Shown here one piece after another: positions 1-5,992 of a DNA stretch of 12,437 nt. The position numbers and the translations under genes were made by a program. The DNA is from Streptosporangiaceae bacterium (GTDB lineage Bacteria; Actinomycetota; Actinomycetes; Streptosporangiales; Streptosporangiaceae). The notes under the pieces were generated by a model, which saw only the letters and a list, made by a program, of their open reading frames with translations, was not told where the DNA came from and ran no database searches. Numbering within the stretch: position 1 is the first letter of the stretch; every line of letters starts with the position of its first letter. Where the stretch lies: positions 1 to 12,437 of the forward strand of contig JASHOI010000422.1 in the NCBI GenBank assembly GCA_030041195.1. The letters are read 5' to 3'.

Positions 1-530
1 TGAGCAGTCCGGCGGGTGGCTGATGATCGAGGTAGCGGACGAGGGCATCGCCGAGTCGCCGGCTGGCGGCTGCGAAGTAGTCGCTGGTGAGGGCGGCGGT
101 GTGGGCGGTCGCCACGATGCGCGGGTGGGCGCCCACCGGCCCGTCGGCGGGGTAGGGCTCGGTGGGGAACACGTCGAGTCCGAGGCCGGCCAGGTGCCCG
201 GTATTCAGGTGGGCGATGGCGGCGTCGGCGTCGAGGAGGGCACCCCGGGCGATGTTGACGAGCCAGGCTCCGGGGCGCATGGCCCGGAGCACGGTGTCGT
301 CGACCAGGGGCGGCTGCCCGGCCTGATAACTGGCCGCGATGATGACCGAGTCGGCTTCGGCAACGCAGCCGAGGAGGCGGTCGGCGGCGTAGAGGGCGGC
401 GAACGGCGGGACGGGGCCGTCTGGGGGATTGCGGCGGATGCCGGTGACGGTCACGTCGAACGCAGCGAGCCGACGGGCGATCTGGGTGCCGACGGCCCCG
501 GCGCCGACGACGCAGGCCGACGAGCACCAG
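1..530 (-). pseudogene. D-isomer-specific 2-hydroxyacid dehydrogenase, C-terminal half only (N-terminus lost, 3' end outside window)
   Basis: Reading minus from about 517 to the window edge gives an uninterrupted frame with the NAD-binding core of the D-2-hydroxyacid dehydrogenase family (PF02826). It starts with the nucleotide-binding loop VVGAGAVGTQIARRL, then VIIAAS, then the catalytic-Arg block VNIARGALLDADA, the Glu in VFPTEP, and the catalytic His in ATAHTAALT. These enzymes reduce 2-keto acids, or oxidise 2-hydroxy acids, with NAD(P). The N-terminal substrate-binding half that should precede the loop is missing: upstream in this frame the sequence loses similarity and hits a TAG at 581-583, and a hydrolase fragment takes its place. 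The 3' end leaves the window, so the last residues are unseen. All visible catalytic residues are intact, which suggests that truncation rather than point mutation inactivated it. Family assignment is confident; pseudogene status follows from the missing half. Confidence 0.75.
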
Positions 531-599
531 CAGCCGTCCTTCCCGGGGGCGGTGTCGACGGGCGCGTGGCGAGAGCACTGCTATCCGACCCCCGAGCTC

Positions 600-1061
600 C
601 GGTTGGTCGTCGGTGGCGACCAGGTACCAGGCCGGCCGCGTTTTCCAGGCCGGGATGCCCATCACCTCGCCGAACGCGGAGGTGGTCAGGGCTTGCTGCA
701 CGGCGTACATCACCTTGGCCTTGACCGGGTCGAGGTCGGCGGCGAAGTGGCTGACGAAGTCGTCTTCCGATAGCCACGCGAAGCCCTGCGGGTCGGTGAA
801 CAGGTGCGCCAGCGCCGGGGTCACCGGTCCCTGGGACAGCAGACCGCCGAGCGATTCGCCCTGATCGACCCCGAAGGCAGCGATGTAGACCAGGCCAGCG
901 ACGTTCGGGGCGTCCGGGCCCAGCGCGGTCATGACCTGGCCGCCGTAGGAGTGCCCGGCGACGATCACGGGGCCGTCCTGGACCGCCAGCAGCTGGCGCA
1001 GCCGGGCGAGGTCATCGGCCAGCGCGGTCAGCGGGAACTGCGGTGCGGTGACGTGGCAGCC
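600..1061 (-). pseudogene. Alpha/beta hydrolase remnant truncated at both ends
   Basis: The minus-strand frame from about 1061 to 600 encodes the middle of an alpha/beta hydrolase of the actinobacterial esterase type. It has TAPQFPLTALADDLARL, the nucleophile elbow AGHSYGGQV (Ser as nucleophile), then GLVYIAAF and a cap region ending in PAWYLVATDDQ, just before where the catalytic Asp/His segment should come. The usual first 25 or so residues (beta strand and VHG oxyanion region) are absent: upstream the frame has no usable start and reaches TAA at 1092-1094. The last 40 or so residues, with the SHVAMVSHP-type catalytic His, are also gone. After position 600 the frame stays open but reads through the dehydrogenase remnant out of phase. 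With no start and no catalytic His the product cannot be active, so this is a fossil gene fragment. Family assignment is good; exact breakpoints are approximate. Confidence 0.75.
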
Positions 1062-1229
1062 GCATCTCGGTGGTCCCTTCGTGGCCGGGTCTTACTGCCA
1101 TCCTGCGAAGCGAGGCCGAGGCGGGGTATACGTAACGTCACTGCACCTTGTCGATGCCTCGCCGCCGTCCTGGAGGGACGCTGGCGCGATGCCGTTGTCA
1201 GTACCGTGACGCCGAGGAGGTTTCCGATC

Positions 1230-1865
1230 ATGGCCACCGCGATCATCGGCACTGGGGGGCTCGGATCGGTCATCGCCCGCCAGCTCGGCTCCGGCGGGGA
1301 GACCCTGCGGCTCTCGAGCGCCGACAGTGAGTCGGCGCGAACGCTGGCTGCCGAGATCGGCCGGGGGACGGTCGCCGCCGCCGACAACCGCGACGCGCTG
1401 CAGGGCGCCGGCGCCGTCATCCTCGCGCTGCGGTTTTCCGTGCTGAAGGGCGTCATAGACGAGATCGCCGGCGTGCTGGCCGACAAGGTCGTAGTCGTTC
1501 CGAGCAACCCGGTCGGCCTCGACGCACAAGGCAACCTCGTGCATCTCCTGCCGAAAGGGCAGTCCTCCGGCAAGGTCGTAGCCGGGTGGTTGCCGGCCGG
1601 AGCGCGTTTGGCCATGGCGTTTGGAACCATGTCGGCCGGTCTGTTCAAGTCCTCCAGCAACCGGTCACCGGAGCCGGCGGTCCTGTTCTACGCGACCGAC
1701 GACGACCGTGCTGGCGAAGAAGTGGAGCGGCTGATCCGAACGGCCGGCTTCGAGCCGGCGAAGATCGGCGGGATCGAGCAGTCGGGTCGGCTCGAGGTGG
1801 GCGGCGACCTTCACGATCTCGTAGTCGGCCCCGCACAGGCGCGGTCATTGATTGGCGGGGCGTAA
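1230..1865 (+). CDS. NADPH-dependent F420 reductase-like / NAD(P)-binding oxidoreductase
   Basis: A 211-residue protein starting at ATG 1230 with a good Shine-Dalgarno (gaggagg, 1214-1220) nine bases upstream. Longer upstream reading runs through the antisense of the hydrolase fragment and is not supported. The N-terminus is a Rossmann fold with IIGTGGLGSVIARQL (GxGxxG), as in the F420_oxidored family (PF03807). Next come ILALRFSVLKGVIDEIAGVLADKVVVVPSNPV, a second typical strand-turn, and a C-terminal half with AMAFGTMSAGL and LFYATDDDRAGEEVERLIRTAGFEP. The length fits this short family, whose members move hydride between NADP and coenzyme F420 or reduce small carbonyl compounds; the substrate cannot be read from sequence. 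It is cytosolic, with no signal or membrane segment. It stands alone, with a decayed hydrolase upstream on the other strand and a GNAT stub downstream. True F420:NADP reductase activity is an inference; many relatives are annotated only as NAD(P)-binding proteins. Confidence 0.88.
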   Translation: MATAIIGTGGLGSVIARQLGSGGETLRLSSADSESARTLAAEIGRGTVAAADNRDALQGAGAVILALRFSVLKGVIDEIAGVLADKVVVVPSNPVGLDAQGNLVHLLPKGQSSGKVVAGWLPAGARLAMAFGTMSAGLFKSSSNRSPEPAVLFYATDDDRAGEEVERLIRTAGFEPAKIGGIEQSGRLEVGGDLHDLVVGPAQARSLIGGA

Positions 1866-1933
1866 CCCGGCGCATGGCAAATGCCGAATTAGGGGTACCG
1901 GCGCCAGGCTGCCCGCGATCGGTGAGCACAGGC

Positions 1934-2128
1934 CTACGCCCGGGACCGGGATCGCGCGGCGCCAAACTGATTCTCGCCCAGCGCGATGAGCCCGGCGCCG
2001 GTGGGGGTGAACCCGCATGCCTGAACGTAGAAACCGGTCAGGCGATCCTCGAAATCGACATGCAGCCACTCGCATCCGGCAGTGCGGGCGTGTCCGGCAG
2101 CAGCAGGAGCCTTTTTTTCGCCGGTCAA
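1934..2128 (-). pseudogene. GNAT-family acetyltransferase, C-terminal stub
   Basis: A 64-residue open frame (TTG at 2128, stop at 1934-1936). Residues 9 to 50 (about 2104-1979) match the last strand-helix-strand block of actinobacterial GNAT N-acetyltransferases: ArtaGCEWLHVDFEDRL, then GFYVQACGFTPTGAGLIAL. In the family this segment follows the acetyl-CoA-binding loop (Q/RxxGxG/A), which is absent here along with the whole N-terminal domain. The similarity ends within about 25 bases of a repeat block at 2131-2190, so the gene was apparently cut at or beside that block. The remaining piece lacks the cofactor site and cannot be a working acetyltransferase. The TTG start has no convincing ribosome binding site and is probably only an open-frame artefact. 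Confidence 0.6.
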
Positions 2129-2130
2129 TT

Positions 2131-2190
2131 AGTGGGGAATTCTGTCAGAGTGGGGAATCGCGTCAGTCGATACGACTGACAGGATTCCCC
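2131..2190. repeat. Three copies of a 15-bp motif (two direct, one inverted) forming a long imperfect hairpin
   Basis: Two 18-base direct repeats lie end to end: agtggggaattctgtcag (2131-2148) and agtggggaatcgcgtcag (2149-2166), differing at three positions in the middle. A third copy of the core (ggggaat plus three variable bases plus gtcag) lies inverted at 2176-2190. The second and third copies build a hairpin over 2152-2190: arms ggggaatc (2152-2159) with gattcccc (2183-2190), a two-base mismatch, then gtcagtcg (2162-2169) with cgactgac (2173-2180), around a three-base loop. It sits directly beside the point where the GNAT gene is broken. Multiple terminal repeats and palindromic ends are typical of insertion-sequence ends (for example IS21-type), so a remnant of a mobile-element end is plausible, but no transposase is visible. 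It could instead be a protein-binding site or a bidirectional terminator between two converging remnants. Confidence 0.7.
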
Positions 2191-2288
2191 GTTAACCCGA
2201 TCATGAGGACTTATGCCTGGATTGCGCGGATTCTGGGAGCAGCCGCGGACGCCGCAATAGGTTCCGTTTCGGTTACCTGACTGGCGGT

Positions 2289-3824
2289 CTAGATAGCGGG
2301 CTGGCCTTTTCTGGCGACATCTTCGGGGCGCGGGTCGCGGAAGGCGACCGGGCACGCGAGGTGGGGCACCGGGGTCTGGATGAGCGCCGGGCTGTGTAGC
2401 GGAGTCGAGCGGCGCGGCCTGGCGGTCAGGGTTGCGGCGAGCACCGCGGCGCAGGCGAACGCAGCCGCGCAGATCCAGCTGATCTGGACGAAGCTGGACC
2501 GGAACCGGATCGGGTCGGTGTAGACGGCGCCGGTGAGCCCGGTGATGGGCGGCAGCGCGGCGATCCAGAGCAGGCCCGCGACCCGGGCCACGGCGTTGTT
2601 CACCCCGGAGGCCAGCCCGGCCAGGGAGTCTGGGGCGGAGTTCATCGCGGTGGCGGTCAGGGGCGGCAGGAGGGATGCCAGGCCAAGGCCGAACAGCACG
2701 GCCAGCGGGAATACGACCGTCCAATAGCCGGCCTGGGGGCCGATACGCACGGCGAGCATGGACGCAACCGCGCACAGCAGGCAGCCCGCCGCTACCTGCG
2801 GGCGGGGGCCGATCCGCTGGGCCAGCCGGCCGCTGGTTCCCGACAACAGCAAGGTCACCACGGTGACCGGCACCAGCGCCGAGCCGGCCACCACCGGGCT
2901 ATAGCCCGCGATGATCTCGAGGGCCGGGATGAAGACGAACGCGAAGCCGCCGAGCGCGCCGTTGGTGACGAAGGTGATGGCGTTGGCGGCCCGGAACTGC
3001 GCTGGCCGGAAGATCGTCAGCGGGAGCATGGGATGGCTCGCGCGCCGTTCGGCGACGACGAAGGTGGCCCAGGACAGCACCGCGAGCACCGCGGCCGCGG
3101 CGAAGGGCGGCGACCAGGCGCCCGCGCTGGGCAGGACGATGATCGCGTAGGTTGTCGTGGCCAGCGCGGCGACGCCCGCCAGCGCGCCGGGCCAGTCGGG
3201 TTTCCCGGACAGCGACGTGTCCCGGGATTCGGGCACGTGGCGCCGGGTGGTCCACGCGACCACCGCGGCGACCGGGACGTTGATCAGGAAGATCGGCCGC
3301 CAGCCGCCGGCCTGCAGCAGCCACCCGCCCAGGAACGGTGCGATCGCGGCGGACACCCCGCTGAATCCGGCCCAGGTCCCGATCGCGTGGGTGCGGTCGG
3401 CGGGCTGGAACGCCGCCTCGATGATCGCCAGGCTGGCCGGTGTCATCAGCGCGCCGCCGATGCCTTGCAGGGCCCGCGCCGTGATGAGCCATCCGATGCC
3501 GGGTGCGGCCGCGGACAGCACCGACGCCAGGGTGAACCAGGCGAGCCCGGCCAGGAACACCCGCCGCCGCCCCCAGCGGTCGCTGAGCGAGCCCGCCAGC
3601 AGAATCAGCGAGGCCAGGGTCAGCGTGTAGCTCGTGACGATCCATTGCAGGGCCTGGAAGCCGACGTGCAGGTTCCGCCCGATCGCTGGCAGCGCGACGA
3701 CGACCACGGTGGAGTCGATCCCCGCCACCGACGACCCCAAGATCATCGCCACGAGTATCCAGCGGCCTTGCGACGAGCGGTAGCGGAGCAGGTCGCGTGC
3801 GCCGGAGCCGTCAGCCGGGTTCAC
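2289..3824 (-). CDS. MFS drug exporter, DHA2 (14-helix, EmrB/QacA) family
   Basis: An integral-membrane proton-antiport exporter of the major facilitator superfamily. Reading from GTG 3824 (511 residues), the first helix carries GIDSTVVVVALPAI, the DHA2-type motif at the end of TM1. Motif A follows as GSLSDRWGRRRVFLAG in the loop between TM2 and TM3, then ARALQGIGGALMTPASLAII (TM4) and the motif-C-like GFSGVSAAIAPFLGGWLLQ (TM5). About eight more hydrophobic stretches follow, as expected for 14 helices. The C-terminal 45 residues are hydrophilic and proline/arginine-rich. Substrate is not readable; the family exports drugs, dyes and metabolites. The start is uncertain: the frame opens at GTG 4004 (571 residues) and has GTG at 3857, but the N-terminal extension is low-complexity and does not look like the family, and neither longer start has a clear ribosome binding site. 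No regulator gene lies next to it; both flanks are gene remnants. Confidence 0.88.
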   Translation of the reverse strand: MNPADGSGARDLLRYRSSQGRWILVAMILGSSVAGIDSTVVVVALPAIGRNLHVGFQALQWIVTSYTLTLASLILLAGSLSDRWGRRRVFLAGLAWFTLASVLSAAAPGIGWLITARALQGIGGALMTPASLAIIEAAFQPADRTHAIGTWAGFSGVSAAIAPFLGGWLLQAGGWRPIFLINVPVAAVVAWTTRRHVPESRDTSLSGKPDWPGALAGVAALATTTYAIIVLPSAGAWSPPFAAAAVLAVLSWATFVVAERRASHPMLPLTIFRPAQFRAANAITFVTNGALGGFAFVFIPALEIIAGYSPVVAGSALVPVTVVTLLLSGTSGRLAQRIGPRPQVAAGCLLCAVASMLAVRIGPQAGYWTVVFPLAVLFGLGLASLLPPLTATAMNSAPDSLAGLASGVNNAVARVAGLLWIAALPPITGLTGAVYTDPIRFRSSFVQISWICAAAFACAAVLAATLTARPRRSTPLHSPALIQTPVPHLACPVAFRDPRPEDVARKGQPAI

Positions 3825-4140
3825 ATCGCCCGGCGGAGCCCCCGAATCTGGTGTCACGGTAGGAACCCGATCGAGTACCTCGCACAATTTTGCCGGGCCG
3901 GGCAGCGCCGGGACGCGTCCGCTGGCGGCCGGGCGAGCTTTCGCGACACACCCATCCTTGCTGCCAGGCAGGTGAGAGGACGTCACCGAATCCCGGTGAT
4001 TCACCGGCCGGCAGCCCGGCCCTCCGGCACGGTGGGTCCGGCGCCGTGTGGGCTGGCTCGCAAATCACCGGAAGCAGGTGACAGCCGCTCACCTAGATGG
4101 CCGCTAGCTCCGAGCGCACTCGGTCAGAACGGAGATTGTC
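3825..4140. other. Non-coding stretch upstream of the MFS gene
   Basis: About 316 bases between the preferred start of the MFS exporter and the aldehyde dehydrogenase remnant. The MFS frame stays open to 4004, so part of this could be an N-terminal extension, but its translation is Pro/Ala/Arg-rich and unlike the family. On the minus strand a TACCGT hexamer (3853-3858) could be a -10 element for the GTG at 3824, with no good -35. On plus, ggag at 4131-4134 is spaced properly for ATG 4141. No other gene, RNA or strong terminator is visible. Confidence 0.4.
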
Positions 4141-4550
4141 ATGTCTGAGGCCAGCAACGCCGACGTCCGGGCGCCGGCCGGAACCGGCATGGACATCTTC
4201 GCCTCCGAGATCTTCGGGCCGGCGATTGTCATCCACCCTGTCGACTCGGCTGAGCCCGAGCCCTGGACGTCGTCTCGCGCGTCCGGTCAGGGATCATCCA
4301 CATCAACGATCAGGGCATCGCCGATGAGCCGATGGCTCCCTTCGGCGGCGTGAACGACTCTGGCTACGGCAGGTTCGGTGGGACGGCCGGTATCGAGTCG
4401 TTCACCGAGCAGCGCTGGGTCACGATCCAGCACAGCGGCCGCCCCGCGTACCCGTTCCAGGGCAATGCCGTGCGGAGCGCGCCGGGCGCCCGTCAGGTCG
4501 CCGTGACGATGCAGCGCCGCAGTTCGTCGATTGCGGCAGGGACGCCCTGA
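4141..4550 (+). pseudogene. Aldehyde dehydrogenase remnant (C-terminal part with internal deletion and frameshift)
   Basis: Two pieces of an NAD(P)-dependent aldehyde dehydrogenase (PF00171) lie in different frames. The first, in the frame of ATG 4141, reads MDIFASEIFGPAIVIHPVDSAE (about 4189-4254), the conserved EEIFGP strand. The second begins at about 4263 in another frame: LDVVSRVRSGIIHINDQ, then APFGGVNDSGYGRFGG, and ends like vanillin/benzaldehyde-type dehydrogenases with FTEQRWVTIQHSGRPAYPF, reading on to a TGA at 4548-4550. In intact enzymes some 30 residues (EALDLANDTEYGLSAAVF-like) separate these blocks; here they are deleted with a frame change near 4255-4263. The N-terminal three quarters, including the cofactor fold and the catalytic Cys and Glu, are absent. 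ATG 4141 has a tidy ribosome site (ggag), probably coincidental or recruited. The 3' end overlaps the converging MDMPI-family gene by 58 bases. Clearly a pseudogene. Confidence 0.8.
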
Positions 4551-5254
4551 ACGGTCACCTCGCTCGGCTCGCCGGGACCCTCCCGGTTCCATACCCAGCG
4601 CAGCACCGGCGTCGGCGGGCCGCTGATGGTCACGTCGGCGGTGCCGTCACCGTCGCCGTCCTCGACGGCGAACAACCCCGGGCCGGTTCGCACCCGCCAC
4701 GCCGCACCATCGGTCCGGACTGTATAGGTGCGGCCCGGCGAGCCGGCCAGGATCCCGGTGAAGTACTCGCCCCACTCGGCGACGCTGTAGGCCACGAAGA
4801 CCTTGAGCAGCTCGTCGATGCCGTCGACCGCGAGATCGGCCGGGACCGGCGCGACCGGCCGCCCGGTGCCGAGCTCGGCGTCGATGCGGTGGATGACCGT
4901 CTCCTGCGCCATCCGCCGGATCCAGAACCCGACGGTCCGGTCGGGGGTGTACCAGGAGCCGGCCGGCTCCTCCGGCTTGCGGGCGGCGAACTCGGCGCGC
5001 AGCCCGGCGTACGCCCGGTCGAGCAGCTCGAGAGGGTCCTCGTCCGCGAGTTCCGGCGGCGGCCACGGGTCGGGCTCGGCGCCCTCGCGCATCGCCAGGG
5101 TCTTGTGCAGGTACACCTCGCCGACGTGACGCGTGAGATCGGCCACCGTCCAGCCGGGACAGCTCGGCACCGCCGCGGTCAGGTCGATCGGCACGACGGC
5201 ACGCAGCCTGGCGAAGTCGTCAGCGAGGCAGTCCAGCAATCGGGAAGGTTCCAT
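4493..5254 (-). CDS. Maleylpyruvate isomerase family mycothiol-dependent enzyme
   Basis: A 253-residue protein with the two-domain layout of the MDMPI family. The N-terminal DinB-like four-helix bundle (PF11716, about residues 8-150) contains CPGWTVADLTRHVGEVY and QETVIHRIDAE. The C-terminal MDMPI_C domain (PF07398, about 160-250) ends with PTPVLRWVWNR and VQGVPAAIDELRR. His43, Glu118 and His122 (E-x3-H) correspond to the metal ligands of characterised relatives, so the zinc site looks complete. Such enzymes use mycothiol, the actinobacterial glutathione equivalent, to isomerise or conjugate small substrates; the actual substrate is unknown here and no gentisate-pathway genes are nearby. The ATG at 5252-5254 fits the family N-terminus, though no strong Shine-Dalgarno precedes it. 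Stop-proximal sequence overlaps the aldehyde dehydrogenase remnant, which converges on it. Family call is firm; function is open. Confidence 0.9.
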   Translation of the reverse strand: MEPSRLLDCLADDFARLRAVVPIDLTAAVPSCPGWTVADLTRHVGEVYLHKTLAMREGAEPDPWPPPELADEDPLELLDRAYAGLRAEFAARKPEEPAGSWYTPDRTVGFWIRRMAQETVIHRIDAELGTGRPVAPVPADLAVDGIDELLKVFVAYSVAEWGEYFTGILAGSPGRTYTVRTDGAAWRVRTGPGLFAVEDGDGDGTADVTISGPPTPVLRWVWNREGPGEPSEVTVQGVPAAIDELRRCIVTAT

Positions 5255-5330
5255 GCCGGACAGTCCAGCACACGCTCACGACATCGCTGGCGGGGCTGCC
5301 GGGCCAGCGGTGGGACACGCTTCGCGGCGC

Positions 5331-5347
5331 GCCGCTTTTCGAGCGGC
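5331..5347 (-). terminator. Hairpin just after the TIM-barrel gene
   Basis: Read on minus, two bases past the TAA of the gene ending at 5350, there is a stem gccgct / agcggc (5342-5347 with 5331-5336) around a five-base loop. A further self-complementary gcggcgcgccgc overlaps it at 5325-5336. There is no U-tract, as is usual for actinobacterial terminators. Position and stem suggest it separates this gene from the MDMPI-family gene downstream. Confidence 0.5.
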
Positions 5348-5349
5348 TG

Positions 5350-5889
5350 TTAAAACCAGTCATCCGCCGTGACCGACAGGTCACAATTGGCCTGCTCCAG
5401 CGTCAGAGAGCCGCCCGGCAGAATGGTGTTCGGATTGGACGTCGGGGACGCCCACTGCACGGCGACCAGCGGCCACGGGCCGCTGCGGGTTTCGACCATC
5501 TCGGTGGCCTCCGCTTCGGACAGCGCCCAATTCGCCAGCCAGATGTTGCACGATGTAATGCCCACGGCGAGCAGCTCGTTCACCAGCGGCGTGAGATTGG
5601 ACGATGGCGTATAGCAGTGGATTAACCAGCCGGCGGCGAGACGGACTTTGCAGGCCTGCGCCGCGCCCTCGTTTGTCCAGGCCCCGGGCTCGACATCGAG
5701 GACGTTGCCGTTCACCGGGTCGGAGTCCGGGTCCTGGTTGATGTGCACCTTGCCGCCGGAGAACCGTGCCCAGTCCTGGTCAGTCCAGATGATGCCTTCC
5801 GAGCCGGTGACATACCCGGCGACCTTCGGTGCCGACGCCGGGATGTTGAAAGCATCGGCGCCGATCGTGTCGATCATCGTTACTGGCAT
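5350..5889 (-). CDS. Glycoside-hydrolase-like (lysozyme-type TIM-barrel) protein, unknown function
   Basis: A 179-residue protein from ATG 5889, with a strong ribosome site (aggag, minus strand, 5896-5900) six bases upstream. The layout matches a small family seen in actinobacteria and actinophages related to GH25/DUF1906-like lysozyme barrels. It has a first strand with APKVAGYVTGS, then IIWTDQDWARF, the acidic strand NVLDVEPGAWTNE (Asp65 and Glu67 where a catalytic acid pair would sit), WLIHCYTPSS, ITSCNIWLANWALSEAE, LVAVQWASP, and the terminal CDLSVTADDWF, the conserved D-L-S-x-x-A-D-x-W ending. No signal peptide or membrane segment is seen, so secretion is not indicated unless it is fused to or moved by another system. 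Base composition is somewhat less GC-rich than its neighbours, with a few AT-ending codons, compatible with phage origin. No other phage genes are in the window. Enzyme activity is not demonstrated for these stand-alone forms; treat as a hypothetical protein with a recognisable fold. Confidence 0.75.
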   Translation of the reverse strand: MPVTMIDTIGADAFNIPASAPKVAGYVTGSEGIIWTDQDWARFSGGKVHINQDPDSDPVNGNVLDVEPGAWTNEGAAQACKVRLAAGWLIHCYTPSSNLTPLVNELLAVGITSCNIWLANWALSEAEATEMVETRSGPWPLVAVQWASPTSNPNTILPGGSLTLEQANCDLSVTADDWF

Positions 5890-5921
5890 TTGCTGCTCCT
5901 AGCGCGTCACTGTTCCTGATC

Positions 5922-5936
5922 ACACTGCACCAGTGT
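5922..5936. promoter_or_regulatory. Perfect 6-bp inverted repeat between divergent genes, possible operator
   Basis: acactg (5922-5927), spacer cac, cagtgt (5931-5936) lies in the 103-base divergent intergenic region between the TIM-barrel gene and the flavoprotein gene. It is symmetric and placed where a dimeric regulator could act on both promoters. No cognate regulator is adjacent, so this is only a candidate. Confidence 0.3.
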
Positions 5937-5980
5937 CCCCGGTCCACGACCACGGCGCGACCATCCGCCGTGCGTCCGGA

Positions 5981-5986
5981 TATGGT
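5981..5986 (+). promoter_or_regulatory. Candidate -10 element for a leaderless flavoprotein transcript
   Basis: tatggt fits the actinobacterial TANNNT -10 consensus and is followed, after six bases, by the GTG start at 5993. No Shine-Dalgarno precedes that GTG. This spacing would put the transcription start on or next to the start codon, as in leaderless mRNAs, which are common in actinobacteria. No clear -35 is seen. Confidence 0.4.
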
Positions 5987-5992
5987 GCCCGG

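Noticed and set aside
23..724. Long plus-strand open frame at the left edge
   Set aside because: It is Gly/Val/Arg-rich shadow translation antisense to the dehydrogenase and hydrolase remnants, with no family features.
804..1229. N-terminal extension of the reductase gene back to 804
   Set aside because: It runs through the antisense of the hydrolase fragment, while ATG 1230 has a good ribosome site and starts exactly at the Rossmann fold.
2204..2280. Small plus-strand frame MRTYAWIARILG...
   Set aside because: No ribosome site, about 25 codons, no similarity that I recognise; more likely remnant flank of the repeat block.
3033..4148. 371-residue plus-strand frame
   Set aside because: Antisense of the MFS exporter; composition is Arg/Gly/His-rich noise typical of high-GC shadows.
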